This document shows positions 1-6,816 of a stretch of 7,228 bases of DNA, in pieces. This stretch comes from JAZDLC01 sp043802345 (GTDB taxonomy: Bacteria; Planctomycetota; B15-G4; JADJEK01). The notes below the pieces were generated by a model, which was not told the origin of the DNA, searched no databases, and saw only the letters and a list, made by a program, of their open reading frames with translations. The stretch is from the NCBI GenBank assembly GCA_043802345.1, contig JAZDLC010000247.1, positions 1 through 7,228 of the forward strand, given 5' to 3'. The position numbers were made by a program, and so were the translations under genes. Every line of letters starts with the position of its first letter. Position 1 is the first letter of the stretch.

Positions 1-1
1 C

Positions 2-871
2 GACCGGATCACCGTCCTGCGGAACGGCGCCCTGGTCGGTGAATACGGAGCGGACGAGCTGCCGCGGCAGAAACTGGTCGCCCGCATGCTCGGCCAGGAG
101 GTTCCGACCCCGGGCGCGGCCGAGGGCGCGACGGAGCAGCCGGCAGCAGCCGGAGCTGCGCCGCTGCTCGAGGCGCGGCAGCTCGGGCGCAAGGGAGCTG
201 TCGAAAGCGTCGATCTCTCGGTCGGCAGGGGCCGGGTGGTCGGCCTGGCCGGCCTGCTCGGCTCGGGCAGGACCGAGACCGCGCGCCTCCTCTTCGGCAT
301 CGACCGAAACGATGCGGGGAGCCTCTCGATCGACGGCCAGGAGACCCGGCTGAAGTCGCCGCGCGAGGCGATCCGGTACGGGCTCGGCTTCTGCTCCGAG
401 GACCGGAAGGCGGAGGGGCTGCTCCCCGACCTCTCGGTCCTGGAGAACATCCTGATCGCGCTGCAGGCGAGGCGCGGCTGGGTGCGCCGCCTCTCGAGGC
501 GGCGGCAGCTCGAGCTGGCCGAGCCGTTCGTCAAGACGCTCGACATCGCGGTCGCCGACCTCGACATGCCGGTCGACCAGCTCTCGGGCGGCAACCAGCA
601 GAAGGTGCTGCTCGCCCGCTGGCTGGCGACCGGGCCGCGCCTTCTGCTGCTCGACGAGCCGACGCGCGGCATCGATGTCATCGCCCGGGCCGAGATCGAG
701 GCGTTGATCGGGCGGCTGCGCGCAGGAGGCATGTCGGTGCTGTTCATCTCGAGCGAACTCGAGGAGGTGGCGCGGATCTCGCAGGAAGTGGTGGTGCTCA
801 GGGATCGCCGCTCGGTGGCGCATCTTGTCGAGGGCAGGGTGGAACTCGATGCGATCCTCCAGTCGGTCTGA
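2..871 (+). CDS. ytfR: Sugar ABC transporter ATP-binding protein, C-terminal half (5' truncated by window)
   Basis: This is the C-terminal part of a double-domain ATPase of the CUT2/RbsA family that powers sugar import at the inner face of the cytoplasmic membrane. The reading frame is open from base 2, and the first residues (DRITVLRNG) are the typical end of the first nucleotide-binding domain. The second domain follows a linker rich in Ala and Gly. Its P-loop at 251-274 reads GLLGSGRT, with Arg replacing the usual Lys, as is normal for the second domain of this family. The ABC signature LSGGNQQK lies at 581-604 and Walker B LLLLDEP at 641-661. The usual H-loop His is replaced in SSELEEV, also typical of this half. 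Its stop codon lies 23 bases inside the next gene, so the two are translationally coupled. The permeases downstream resemble E. coli YtfT and YjfF, hence the symbol. Membership in the family is certain; the galactofuranose-type specificity is inferred from neighbours. Confidence 0.9.
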   Translation, partial: DRITVLRNGALVGEYGADELPRQKLVARMLGQEVPTPGAAEGATEQPAAAGAAPLLEARQLGRKGAVESVDLSVGRGRVVGLAGLLGSGRTETARLLFGIDRNDAGSLSIDGQETRLKSPREAIRYGLGFCSEDRKAEGLLPDLSVLENILIALQARRGWVRRLSRRRQLELAEPFVKTLDIAVADLDMPVDQLSGGNQQKVLLARWLATGPRLLLLDEPTRGIDVIARAEIEALIGRLRAGGMSVLFISSELEEVARISQEVVVLRDRRSVAHLVEGRVELDAILQSV

Positions 872-1880
872 ACGGCGCGGGACCTTCGACAAGCGATCGC
901 TGGCGCTCGTCTGGCCGCTGCTCGGGCTCCTTGGCTTGCTCCTGATCAACGCCCTGCTGAATCCGGGCTTCTTCCACCTCGAGATCATGGACGGCCGGGT
1001 CACGGGGAGCCTGATCGACATCGTCGATCGCGGGGCCCCGGTCCTGCTGCTTTCCCTCGGTATGACCCTGGTGATCGCCACGGCGGGGATCGACCTCTCG
1101 GTCGGCTCGGTGATGGCGATGTCCGGCTCGCTGGCGGCAGTGCTGCTGGTCGAGCAGGAGTGGCCGCTCGCTCTGGCGATCCTCGCGGCGCTCGTCGTGT
1201 GCACCGTGGCGGGTGCCTGGAACGGCCTCCTGGTCTCCAGGCTGAAGGTGCAGCCGATCGTCGCGACGCTGGTGCTGATGGTGGCGGGAAGGGGGGTCGC
1301 GCAGCTCCTGACCGACGGACAGATCATCACCCTCGGCAGAGAAGAGGGGTTCGCCTTCCTCGGCGGCGGGCACTTCCTGGGACTGCCGTTTCCGACCACG
1401 ATCGTCGTCGCCTCCTTCCTCATCGTCGTCGCGCTGACCCGCTGGACCGCCCTCGGCCTCTTCATCGAGGCGGTCGGCGCGAACGAGACAGCGAGCTCCT
1501 TCGCCGGGCTCTCGGTCGGTTCCCTGAAGATCGGGGTCTACGCGCTGTCGGGGCTCCTCGCGGGAGTGGCCGGGCTGATCTACGCCTCCGACATCACCGC
1601 CGCCGACGCGAACAACGCCGGGCTCTACCTCGAACTCGACGCCATCCTGGCGGTGGTGATCGGCGGCGCGTCGCTGAGCGGCGGGCGCTTCCGTTTGCTC
1701 GGCACGGCGATCGGGGCCCTCACGATCCAGACGCTGACGACGACGCTCTTGATGATCCGGATCGGCGGCCGCGAGATTCCCCCCGAGTACAGCCTGATCG
1801 TCAAGGCGGCCGTGGTACTGGCCGTCTGCGTGGTCCAGACCGACAAACTTCGGGCGATGCTCCGGCGGAGGCAGAGATGA
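849..1880 (+). CDS. ytfT: Sugar ABC transporter permease, YtfT-like
   Basis: This is a complete 343-residue inner-membrane permease of the BPD_transp_2 (RbsC/CUT2) family. Many hydrophobic segments span the protein. The family motif GIDLSVGS lies at about residues 80-87 and the late motif ELDAI..VVIGG at about 262-273. From memory, stretches such as LVLMVAGRGVAQL, LFIEAVG and ADANNAGLYLELDAI are very close to E. coli YtfT, closer than to RbsC. I chose ATG 849 because an AGGGTGG ribosome-binding site lies about 8 bases upstream; an in-frame TTG at 825 would add 8 residues. The start lies inside the ATPase gene (overlap 849-871), and the stop overlaps the next start as ATGA. With the second, different permease it should form a heterodimeric channel. 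The exact sugar cannot be read from the sequence. Confidence 0.92.
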   Translation: MRSSSRSERRGTFDKRSLALVWPLLGLLGLLLINALLNPGFFHLEIMDGRVTGSLIDIVDRGAPVLLLSLGMTLVIATAGIDLSVGSVMAMSGSLAAVLLVEQEWPLALAILAALVVCTVAGAWNGLLVSRLKVQPIVATLVLMVAGRGVAQLLTDGQIITLGREEGFAFLGGGHFLGLPFPTTIVVASFLIVVALTRWTALGLFIEAVGANETASSFAGLSVGSLKIGVYALSGLLAGVAGLIYASDITAADANNAGLYLELDAILAVVIGGASLSGGRFRLLGTAIGALTIQTLTTTLLMIRIGGREIPPEYSLIVKAAVVLAVCVVQTDKLRAMLRRRQR

Positions 1881-2833
1881 TCCGCCGGTTTCTCACGAGG
1901 AACGTTCCGCTCACGGCGACGACGGTCGTCTTCTTGCTGCTGTATGTCATCTGTTCGGCGCGGTACGACGGCTTCTTCTCCTGGTTCCAGTTCGCGTCGC
2001 TGCTGTCTGACAACGCGACCCTCGGGCTGGTGGCGATCGGCATGACCTTCGTCATCCTCTCCGGCGGGATCGACCTCTCCGTCGGCGCGCTGCTGGCGTT
2101 TTCGAGCATGCTCTTCTCTCTGCTCTTGACCAGCGGCTCGATGCACTGGGGCATCGCCATCCCGTGCGTGCTGCTGATCGGTCTCGGCTTCGGCGCCGGC
2201 ATGGGCGCGGTGATCGCCCTCTTCCGCTTGCCCCCATTCATCGTGACCCTCGCCGGGATGTTCCTCGCCCGCGGCCTCGCGCTGGTATTGAGCCCGGACA
2301 AGCGGATCTCCGTTTCCACCGACCCGGTCTACACCAATCTCGGCACCATCTCGGTGCACGAACTGACGCTGCCGGCCCTCACCGTCCTGGTCGTCGCGGT
2401 CATCGCCGTGGTTTTCGCCCGCTCGACCCGTTTCGGCCGCTACGTCTACGCCGTCGGCGGCAGCGAGACTTCGGCCCTCCTGATGGGCGTGCGCGTCGGC
2501 CGCACCAAGCTGCGGATCTACGCCCTCTCCGGCTTCCTCGCCGCCCTGGCCGGCATCATCCAGGTGATCGGCACCGGCGCCGGCGACGCCTCGGTCGCGA
2601 ACACCATGGAACTCGACGCCATCGCCTCTGTCGTCATCGGCGGCACCCTCCTCACCGGCGGCTCCGGCCACGTCGCCGGCACCCTCCTCGGCGTCCTCAT
2701 CCTCGGCATCATCTCCACCATCCCCTCCTACCAGGGCGACCTCAACTCCTGGTGGATCAAGATCGGCATCGGGGTGCTGCTGCTCGCGTTCATCTTGTTG
2801 CAGCGGCTGGTCCAGAGCCGGATGGCGCGGTAG
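1877..2833 (+). CDS. yjfF: Sugar ABC transporter permease, YjfF-like
   Basis: This is a complete 318-residue inner-membrane permease, the second of the pair. The start ATG overlaps the previous stop (ATGA at 1877-1880) and is preceded by a GGAG-type ribosome-binding site about 7 bases upstream. The motif GGIDLSVG lies at residues 63-70 and MELDAIASVVIGGTLLTGG at 244-262. The phrases DNATLGLVAIGMTFVILSG, LAGMFLARG, RTRFG-like RSTRFG and SWWIKIGIGVLLL match what I recall of E. coli YjfF, so this is an orthologue of YjfF and not a duplicate of the neighbouring permease. The operon layout ATPase, YtfT, YjfF is the same as in E. coli. A terminator-like hairpin lies 89 bases after the stop, so this is probably the last gene of the transporter operon. 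Confidence 0.92.
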   Translation: MIRRFLTRNVPLTATTVVFLLLYVICSARYDGFFSWFQFASLLSDNATLGLVAIGMTFVILSGGIDLSVGALLAFSSMLFSLLLTSGSMHWGIAIPCVLLIGLGFGAGMGAVIALFRLPPFIVTLAGMFLARGLALVLSPDKRISVSTDPVYTNLGTISVHELTLPALTVLVVAVIAVVFARSTRFGRYVYAVGGSETSALLMGVRVGRTKLRIYALSGFLAALAGIIQVIGTGAGDASVANTMELDAIASVVIGGTLLTGGSGHVAGTLLGVLILGIISTIPSYQGDLNSWWIKIGIGVLLLAFILLQRLVQSRMAR

Positions 2834-2921
2834 GCCGGGGAATCTCCGCCCCCGCCCCCGCCGGAATTCCGAGACAGCGAGTGCCTTTTTCCCTCCGCGG
2901 GCTATCCAAGGGGAGTACCCC

Positions 2922-2957
2922 GCCCCGCAGACACCCAGCCTGCCGGGGCTTCTTTTT
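2922..2957 (+). terminator. Candidate Rho-independent terminator after the transporter operon
   Basis: The arm GCCCCGCAG (2922-2930) pairs with CTG-c-CGGGGC (2940-2949, one bulged C at 2943) around a 9-base loop. It is followed directly by a T-rich run, TTCTTTTT (2950-2957). The shape fits an intrinsic terminator for the sugar transporter operon. It ends only 24 bases before the ATG of the dehydrogenase gene, so it could instead act as a leader hairpin for that gene. A smaller hairpin GGGG-AGTA-CCCC (2910-2921) lies just before it. Confidence 0.6.
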
Positions 2958-2981
2958 CCCCTTTGCGCTGAGTGAACGATC

Positions 2982-4151
2982 ATGGGTGCATACCGAGGAG
3001 TCGACTTCTACGAACTTGACGGACTGCTGACCGAAGAGCAGCTCCTGATCCGGGATACCGTGCGGGACTTCGTCTCGGAGAAGGTCGTCCCGATCATCAG
3101 CGAGCATTGCCGGAACGGGACTTTTCCGATCGAGCTGATTCCCGAGCTGGGCGAGCTCGGGGTGTTCGGCTCGAATCTGCCGGAAGAATACGGCTGCCCG
3201 GGGCTGGACAGCATCGCGTACGGGCTGATCAATCAGGAGCTGGAGCGGGGCGACTCCGGGCTGCGCTCTTGTGTCTCGGTGCAGGGCGCGCTCGGCATGT
3301 GGCCGATCTTTGCCTACGGCACGGAGGAGCAGAAGCGGAAGTGGCTGCCGGGCATGGCGAAGGGGGAAAGAATAGGCTGCTTCGGCCTCACCGAGCCGGA
3401 CCACGGCTCGGATCCGGCCGGCATGAAGACGAAGGCGACAAGGACCGGGAACGGCTGGCGGCTGCACGGCAGCAAGATGTGGATCACGAACGGCTCGATC
3501 GCCGACGTGGCGGTGGTCTTCGCCCAGACGCAAGAAGGCATCCGCGGCTTCCTGGTCGAGAAGGGGATGTCGGGCTTCACCGCGCCGGAGATGCATGGAA
3601 AGCTCTCACTGCGCGCGGCGGTGACCTCCGAACTGGTCTTCGACAACGTGGAGATCCCGGAGGAGAACCTGCTGCCCGGGGCGAAGGGGCTCTCCGCCGC
3701 GCTCTCTTGTCTGAGCCAGGCCCGGTACGGCATTTCCTGGGGCGTCATCGGCGCGGCCCAGGCCTGCCTCGACGAGGCGGTGGAGTACGCCAAATCGCGC
3801 GTCCAGTTCGGCAAGCCGATCGCCGGCTTCCAGCTCACCCAGCGGAAGTTCGCCGACATCCTGACCGAGATCACCAAGGCGCAGTTGATCTGCTATCGGC
3901 TCGGACAGCTCAAGGACCAGGGGAAAGTCACGCCCCAGCAGATTTCCCTGGCCAAGCGGAACAACGTCAATATGGCGCTGGAGACCGCCCGCACCTGCCG
4001 CCAGATCCTCGGCGCCAACGGCATCACCTACGAATACGGGGCGATGCGACATGCCGCCAACCTCGAGTCGGTTCAGACGTATGAAGGGACGTACGAGATC
4101 CACACCCTGGTTCTCGGGGCCGCGCTAACCGGTATCAGCGCCTTCAGGTAG
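2982..4151 (+). CDS. gcdH: Glutaryl-CoA dehydrogenase-type acyl-CoA dehydrogenase
   Basis: This 389-residue, full-length flavoprotein should oxidise and decarboxylate glutaryl-CoA to crotonyl-CoA, passing electrons to ETF, in lysine/tryptophan and aromatic-acid breakdown. It has the N-terminal helical, middle beta and C-terminal helical acyl-CoA dehydrogenase domains. The middle-domain motif GCFGLTEPDHGSDP spans residues 132-145, SKMWITN spans 164-170, and RVQFGKP, the family C-terminal-domain motif, spans 273-279. The catalytic base is Glu368 in TYEGT. Residues known in human GCDH to hold the glutaryl group (Glu87, Arg94, Ser95, Ser98) are present here as Glu88, Arg95, Ser96 and Ser99, and ARYGISWG (247-254) is also typical of this subfamily. 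The ribosome-binding site before ATG 2982 is weak, but the N-terminus (DFYELDGLLTEE) fits the family, and no better in-frame start exists. No ETF or other catabolic gene is adjacent. Other short-chain acyl-CoA dehydrogenases are less likely. Confidence 0.9.
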   Translation: MGAYRGVDFYELDGLLTEEQLLIRDTVRDFVSEKVVPIISEHCRNGTFPIELIPELGELGVFGSNLPEEYGCPGLDSIAYGLINQELERGDSGLRSCVSVQGALGMWPIFAYGTEEQKRKWLPGMAKGERIGCFGLTEPDHGSDPAGMKTKATRTGNGWRLHGSKMWITNGSIADVAVVFAQTQEGIRGFLVEKGMSGFTAPEMHGKLSLRAAVTSELVFDNVEIPEENLLPGAKGLSAALSCLSQARYGISWGVIGAAQACLDEAVEYAKSRVQFGKPIAGFQLTQRKFADILTEITKAQLICYRLGQLKDQGKVTPQQISLAKRNNVNMALETARTCRQILGANGITYEYGAMRHAANLESVQTYEGTYEIHTLVLGAALTGISAFR

Positions 4152-4153
4152 CC

Positions 4154-4307
4154 GCCCGTTCAAGAACTGTGCACCGCCCAGACGGGCCCTCGCGGCCGAT
4201 CTCTGTGTTGCGCAGGACTTGGTGTATCCACAAATACGCCGCGCCCTGTGCGCCTTGATCTCGACCACGATGACTCCGCCTGTGCAGCACCCATTTCTTG
4301 AACGGGC
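4154..4307. repeat. 154-base imperfect palindrome (MITE-like or structured element)
   Basis: The ends are a perfect 13-base inverted repeat: GCCCGTTCAAGAA at 4154-4166 and TTCTTGAACGGGC at 4295-4307. The middle holds a second inverted repeat, GGTGTAT (4221-4227) with ATACGCC (4234-4240) around the loop CCACAA, flanked by GCGCAGG (4210-4216) and CCTGTGC (4245-4251). Both pairs contain one G-T match. The midpoint of the outer arms and of the inner hairpin is the same, between 4230 and 4231, and the stretches between also match imperfectly in reverse complement. The element starts three bases after the dehydrogenase stop codon. There is no T-run behind it, so a simple terminator is unlikely. I found no clear target-site duplication and no coding content. 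A dispersed non-autonomous element or a long RNA hairpin are the main readings. Confidence 0.65.
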
Positions 4308-4394
4308 CGGCCGCGATCGTTCTTGATGATTCGGTCCGGGCTCCGTACAAGAAGCGTGTGGTGCCCCACTCCTTGGCTGAGGATCGAACGCATC

Positions 4395-5168
4395 TTGAGA
4401 CGATACGTCATGGCTCTGCTGGCTTTGCTGCCGCCCGCGGGCGGCTGCTCGTACATGGCCGACCGGGGCCTCGACCTGGCGCAGGTGGTCGATCTCTCCG
4501 TCGGGCTCTCCGAAGGGGTGGACGTCAACGCCCGGGCCACGAAGCTCGCCCAGCTCGGATTCGGCTCGTACCGCGGCTCCTACTGGATGGGCCTGAAGGA
4601 CGGCCTGTTCGATGTCTGGCAGGAGGAACGCTCGGAGCTCGGGATCGGCCCGCTCTACGTGCATGAGGTGTTTCGCTCCGAGGGGAGCCGCCTGCTGGAT
4701 ATCCGCTACCCTCTGTTCGGCGATGCGGGCTTCCGGGAGTACTGCCTGGATCTGACCCACCTCTCCGATCGGGGTCTCCTCGACGTGGGGGCCACGCTGA
4801 ACGTGGTCTTCCTCGGCTTCGACGCCGCGGTGAAGACGTCCGAGATCCTCGACTTCCTCTGTGGTCTGTTCGTGTTCGACCTGCTCGAGGACGATGTCTA
4901 CTCTCCTTCAGAAGCTGAGCTTTCCAAACGGCTCGGCGGAGAGAGCGCGCGTGTCCGGGCGGCGGCGGCCCGCGCCCTGCGGTTCCGGTTCGGGGAGCGA
5001 TTCGGCTACGCCCAGTATGGGGCGCCGGAACAGATGCCGGGCTTCCAGATCCAGGCCGTGCAGCAATGGCGAGAGCGGCTCGGGACCCTCGGATCTCCTG
5101 TAACTCCGGAGGAGCAGGTCAATCCTGACGAGGCTGCTGTTCCCGATACTTCACCTGAAGATCGGTGA
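4395..5168 (+). CDS. Predicted lipoprotein of unnamed family with HEAT-like C-terminal tail
   Basis: From TTG 4395 the protein has 257 residues. It starts with MRRYVMALLALLPPAGGC, a short positively charged and hydrophobic signal ending in a lipobox-like AGGC, so Cys18 is probably lipidated; Ser19 would favour the outer membrane. TGAGGA lies about 12 bases upstream. ATG 4410 would lose the arginines, and ATG 4326 adds an unlikely N-terminal extension. The body has DRGLDLAQVVDLSVG (23-37) and EILDFLCGLFVFDLLEDD (150-167), which recall exported hypothetical proteins whose function I do not know. Residues about 175-230 (SARVRAAAARALRFRFG... to QQWRERLG) look like one HEAT-type helical repeat and its usual tail, followed by an acidic, Pro-rich end. 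The final 50 bases overlap the oppositely directed DUF1844 gene. The reading frame is secure; the start is uncertain and no function is claimed. Confidence 0.75.
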   Translation: MRRYVMALLALLPPAGGCSYMADRGLDLAQVVDLSVGLSEGVDVNARATKLAQLGFGSYRGSYWMGLKDGLFDVWQEERSELGIGPLYVHEVFRSEGSRLLDIRYPLFGDAGFREYCLDLTHLSDRGLLDVGATLNVVFLGFDAAVKTSEILDFLCGLFVFDLLEDDVYSPSEAELSKRLGGESARVRAAAARALRFRFGERFGYAQYGAPEQMPGFQIQAVQQWRERLGTLGSPVTPEEQVNPDEAAVPDTSPEDR

Positions 5169-5403
5169 GCACGGTTTGCAGGTACGCCGACTCCTCCTCG
5201 GTCAGGTTGCCGCTAGACTTCTCCTCCAGCATCTCCAGCAGTCCAATGACATGTCCGGCCCGCGGAAGGTCGACCTGCTTCGCCTTCGTGATCGGATTCT
5301 CGAGGTATCCCAGGCAGACCAGGGCGCTGGAGGCTAGTTCAGTCACGAAGTTCTTGAAGGTGACGGGCGGCATGCCGTCGCCCGGAAGGTGGATCTTGGA
5401 CAT
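5119..5403 (-). CDS. DUF1844 domain protein
   Basis: This small acidic protein has 94 residues from ATG 5403. The DUF1844 core runs from about residue 16 (FKNFVTELASSALVCLG) through VDLPRAGHVIGLLEMLEEKSSGNLTEEE to LQTVLTDLQVKYRE near the C-terminus. This matches the family pattern of a first helix with SALxxLG, then IdxLxMLxEKTxGNLTxEE, then LxxLLxDLRxxY. The length is normal for the short members. The family has no assigned biochemical function and is probably cytosolic and all helical. The start is unsure: neither ATG 5403 nor the in-frame TTG at 5463 has a good ribosome-binding site, and ATG 5373 is a shorter choice. The gene faces the lipoprotein gene tail to tail with a 50-base overlap and is divergent from the exported protein gene on its other side. 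Confidence 0.85.
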   Translation of the reverse strand: MSKIHLPGDGMPPVTFKNFVTELASSALVCLGYLENPITKAKQVDLPRAGHVIGLLEMLEEKSSGNLTEEESAYLQTVLTDLQVKYREQQPRQD

Positions 5404-5562
5404 GGGCTCGGAGACTCTCGATCGGACGAAAACCGGGAGCCTACCTTCTTTTCGATTCAGCAACAGTTACTGGGGCTTTGTTGCCGACGTAAGAGTCGGA
5501 ATGCCCTGCCACCAGCCGCCGCTAGCCGGAGTGTGGAAGTGAGTTTCCAGCAGAAGATCGGA
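5404..5562. promoter_or_regulatory. Divergent intergenic region, presumed promoters for DUF1844 and the exported protein
   Basis: These 159 bases separate two genes that point away from each other, so both presumably start transcription here. I could not find a convincing -35/-10 pair on either strand. A short inverted repeat, CCGAC (5484-5488) and GTCGG (5495-5499), might be a weak operator or chance. The role rests on layout alone. Confidence 0.35.
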
Positions 5563-6687
5563 ATGAGCCGCGTCCGATTCGGGATGGTCCTCCTGGCCTC
5601 CGCCGCCGGCTTCCTGACGCCCGCTGCGCTCGCCGCGAAGAAGCGGGAATCGGATCTCGAGAAGGCCCTGCAGCAGGTCGAGGAGGTGCCCGAATTCCAG
5701 GCCGGAGCGGAGACGGAAGATCCCCGCTTTCGCTCGCTCCGGGCGCTGGTTTCCGAGCTGAAGGCCTCCGGCAAGGTCGCCAGAAGCAAGTACAAGGGGC
5801 ACTCCCTGAGCGGCCCCCGGGCCAGCGGCGAGGGAGTCCACACGATTCTGCCGGAGCAGGTCGCCTACAAGTTCGGCAGCCGGGAGGTGGTCTCTCTCGA
5901 CGACCGGAACAACGACCTGGAGAAACGCCTGAACAAGGGTCGAGCCCCGACCGCGGAGGACCTCTCCGCCGCCGACCGGCTGCGCTGGCTTGCCGAGGGG
6001 TGCCTGCCGGAATCCGAGCTGGTACTGGCGAGCATCCAGCAGCGGCTCGACGTTCTGGACGCCGGGGACCAGTTGGCGCTGTTCCTCGAGGCGTGGCGAA
6101 ACCGGGGGCCGGATGGCGACGAGTCGTTCTACGAGGCCCTCGACCGGACCGCCGGCACGCCGGATGAAGTGTTCTTCTACGACGCCATGCTCGGCGACTT
6201 CGCGGGCAAGTTCGGCGGCAGGGCCGCGATGCGCTGGTCACGCCAGCAGCAGCACGAATACACGCAGCAGGGCTTCCTCAGCTACCGGCAGTATCGGGGG
6301 CTGATCGAGGCGGTGTCGTACAGCCTGGTCCTGCCGCCCGACCTTTCGCTGCCAGAGAGGCTCAAGCGCTACGACTACGGTTCTGTCGGCGCCGGCCAAC
6401 TTTCGCTGAGGCACCAGATCGATCTGCTGGTCGAATCTCGCAAGGGGGACGTAAAACCCGTCCTCGATCACGTGGAGTCGTTCCTGAAGGAACACCCCCT
6501 CCCGGATCCTCTCTGGGAGAAATACGATCCGCTTTCGGACTTCTACCAGGCGATCCAGTGGGAGACCAACCTGCTCGTGGAACGGGAGAAGCTCTCGACG
6601 GACGAGCTCTTCGAGGCCCTGAAGAAGCGTCGCATCGAGCTGGCCGCGAAGATCCGTGAGGCCTGCCAGGCGGTGATCACGGGGTAG
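5563..6687 (+). CDS. Exported protein of unknown function, mostly helical
   Basis: I do not recognise this 374-residue protein. From ATG 5563 it starts with MSRVRFGMVLLASAAGFLT, two arginines then a hydrophobic core, ending in a typical signal peptidase I site (ALA before AKK, residues 22-24). It is therefore expected in the periplasm or outside. There is no cysteine at the cleavage site, so it is not a lipoprotein. The mature part is charged and rich in Glu, Leu, Lys and Arg, with long predicted helices (for example about 25-42 and 340-370), no further membrane segment, and no catalytic motif I can name. Residues about 225-265 have a cluster of aromatics and glutamines. GTG 5539, with GGAG nearby, would add 8 residues. 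The gene is divergent from DUF1844 and followed by a repeat-rich non-coding region. Codon use and GC content resemble the other genes, which argues that it is real. Confidence 0.75.
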   Translation: MSRVRFGMVLLASAAGFLTPAALAAKKRESDLEKALQQVEEVPEFQAGAETEDPRFRSLRALVSELKASGKVARSKYKGHSLSGPRASGEGVHTILPEQVAYKFGSREVVSLDDRNNDLEKRLNKGRAPTAEDLSAADRLRWLAEGCLPESELVLASIQQRLDVLDAGDQLALFLEAWRNRGPDGDESFYEALDRTAGTPDEVFFYDAMLGDFAGKFGGRAAMRWSRQQQHEYTQQGFLSYRQYRGLIEAVSYSLVLPPDLSLPERLKRYDYGSVGAGQLSLRHQIDLLVESRKGDVKPVLDHVESFLKEHPLPDPLWEKYDPLSDFYQAIQWETNLLVEREKLSTDELFEALKKRRIELAAKIREACQAVITG

Positions 6688-6740
6688 GGGTTTGCGGGGA
6701 AACAGGTCGTCGGCGATCGGAACGGGGGGATTCTCACCAC

Positions 6741-6751
6741 GAAGGGCATGA
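6741..6751 (+). repeat. 11-base direct repeat, left copy
   Basis: GAAGGGCATGA here is identical to 7005-7015. The two copies enclose the hexamer palindrome. This may be a target-site or recombination footprint, or simply members of a common CACGAAGGGCATGAAGG-type intergenic repeat. Confidence 0.5.
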
Positions 6752-6816
6752 CGCGGCCGGAGGCCGCAACCAATGGGAAGGCCGCTACAGAGAGACCAGC
6801 AGCAAGCATCCAACGC

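Noticed and set aside
1160..1876. Long + strand extension upstream of the second permease start
   Set aside because: It is the same frame as the YjfF-like gene running open through the YtfT-like gene, and its product is Arg/Gly/Ala-rich nonsense. The real start is ATG 1877 with a ribosome-binding site and ATGA coupling.
1625..2983. A 452-residue open frame on the minus strand
   Set aside because: It lies antisense to the two permease genes, is full of Asp, Glu, Arg and Gly as GC-rich shadow frames are, and shows no domain. The + strand genes have clear family motifs.
4125..4760. A minus-strand frame of 211 residues across the palindrome
   Set aside because: It reads antisense through the lipoprotein gene and the palindrome. 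The codons there have no protein-like pattern, and the symmetry explains the sequence better.
6753..6767. Hairpin GCGGCC-GGA-GGCCGC as terminator of the exported protein gene
   Set aside because: The stem is strong but no T-run follows, so it is not a credible intrinsic terminator.
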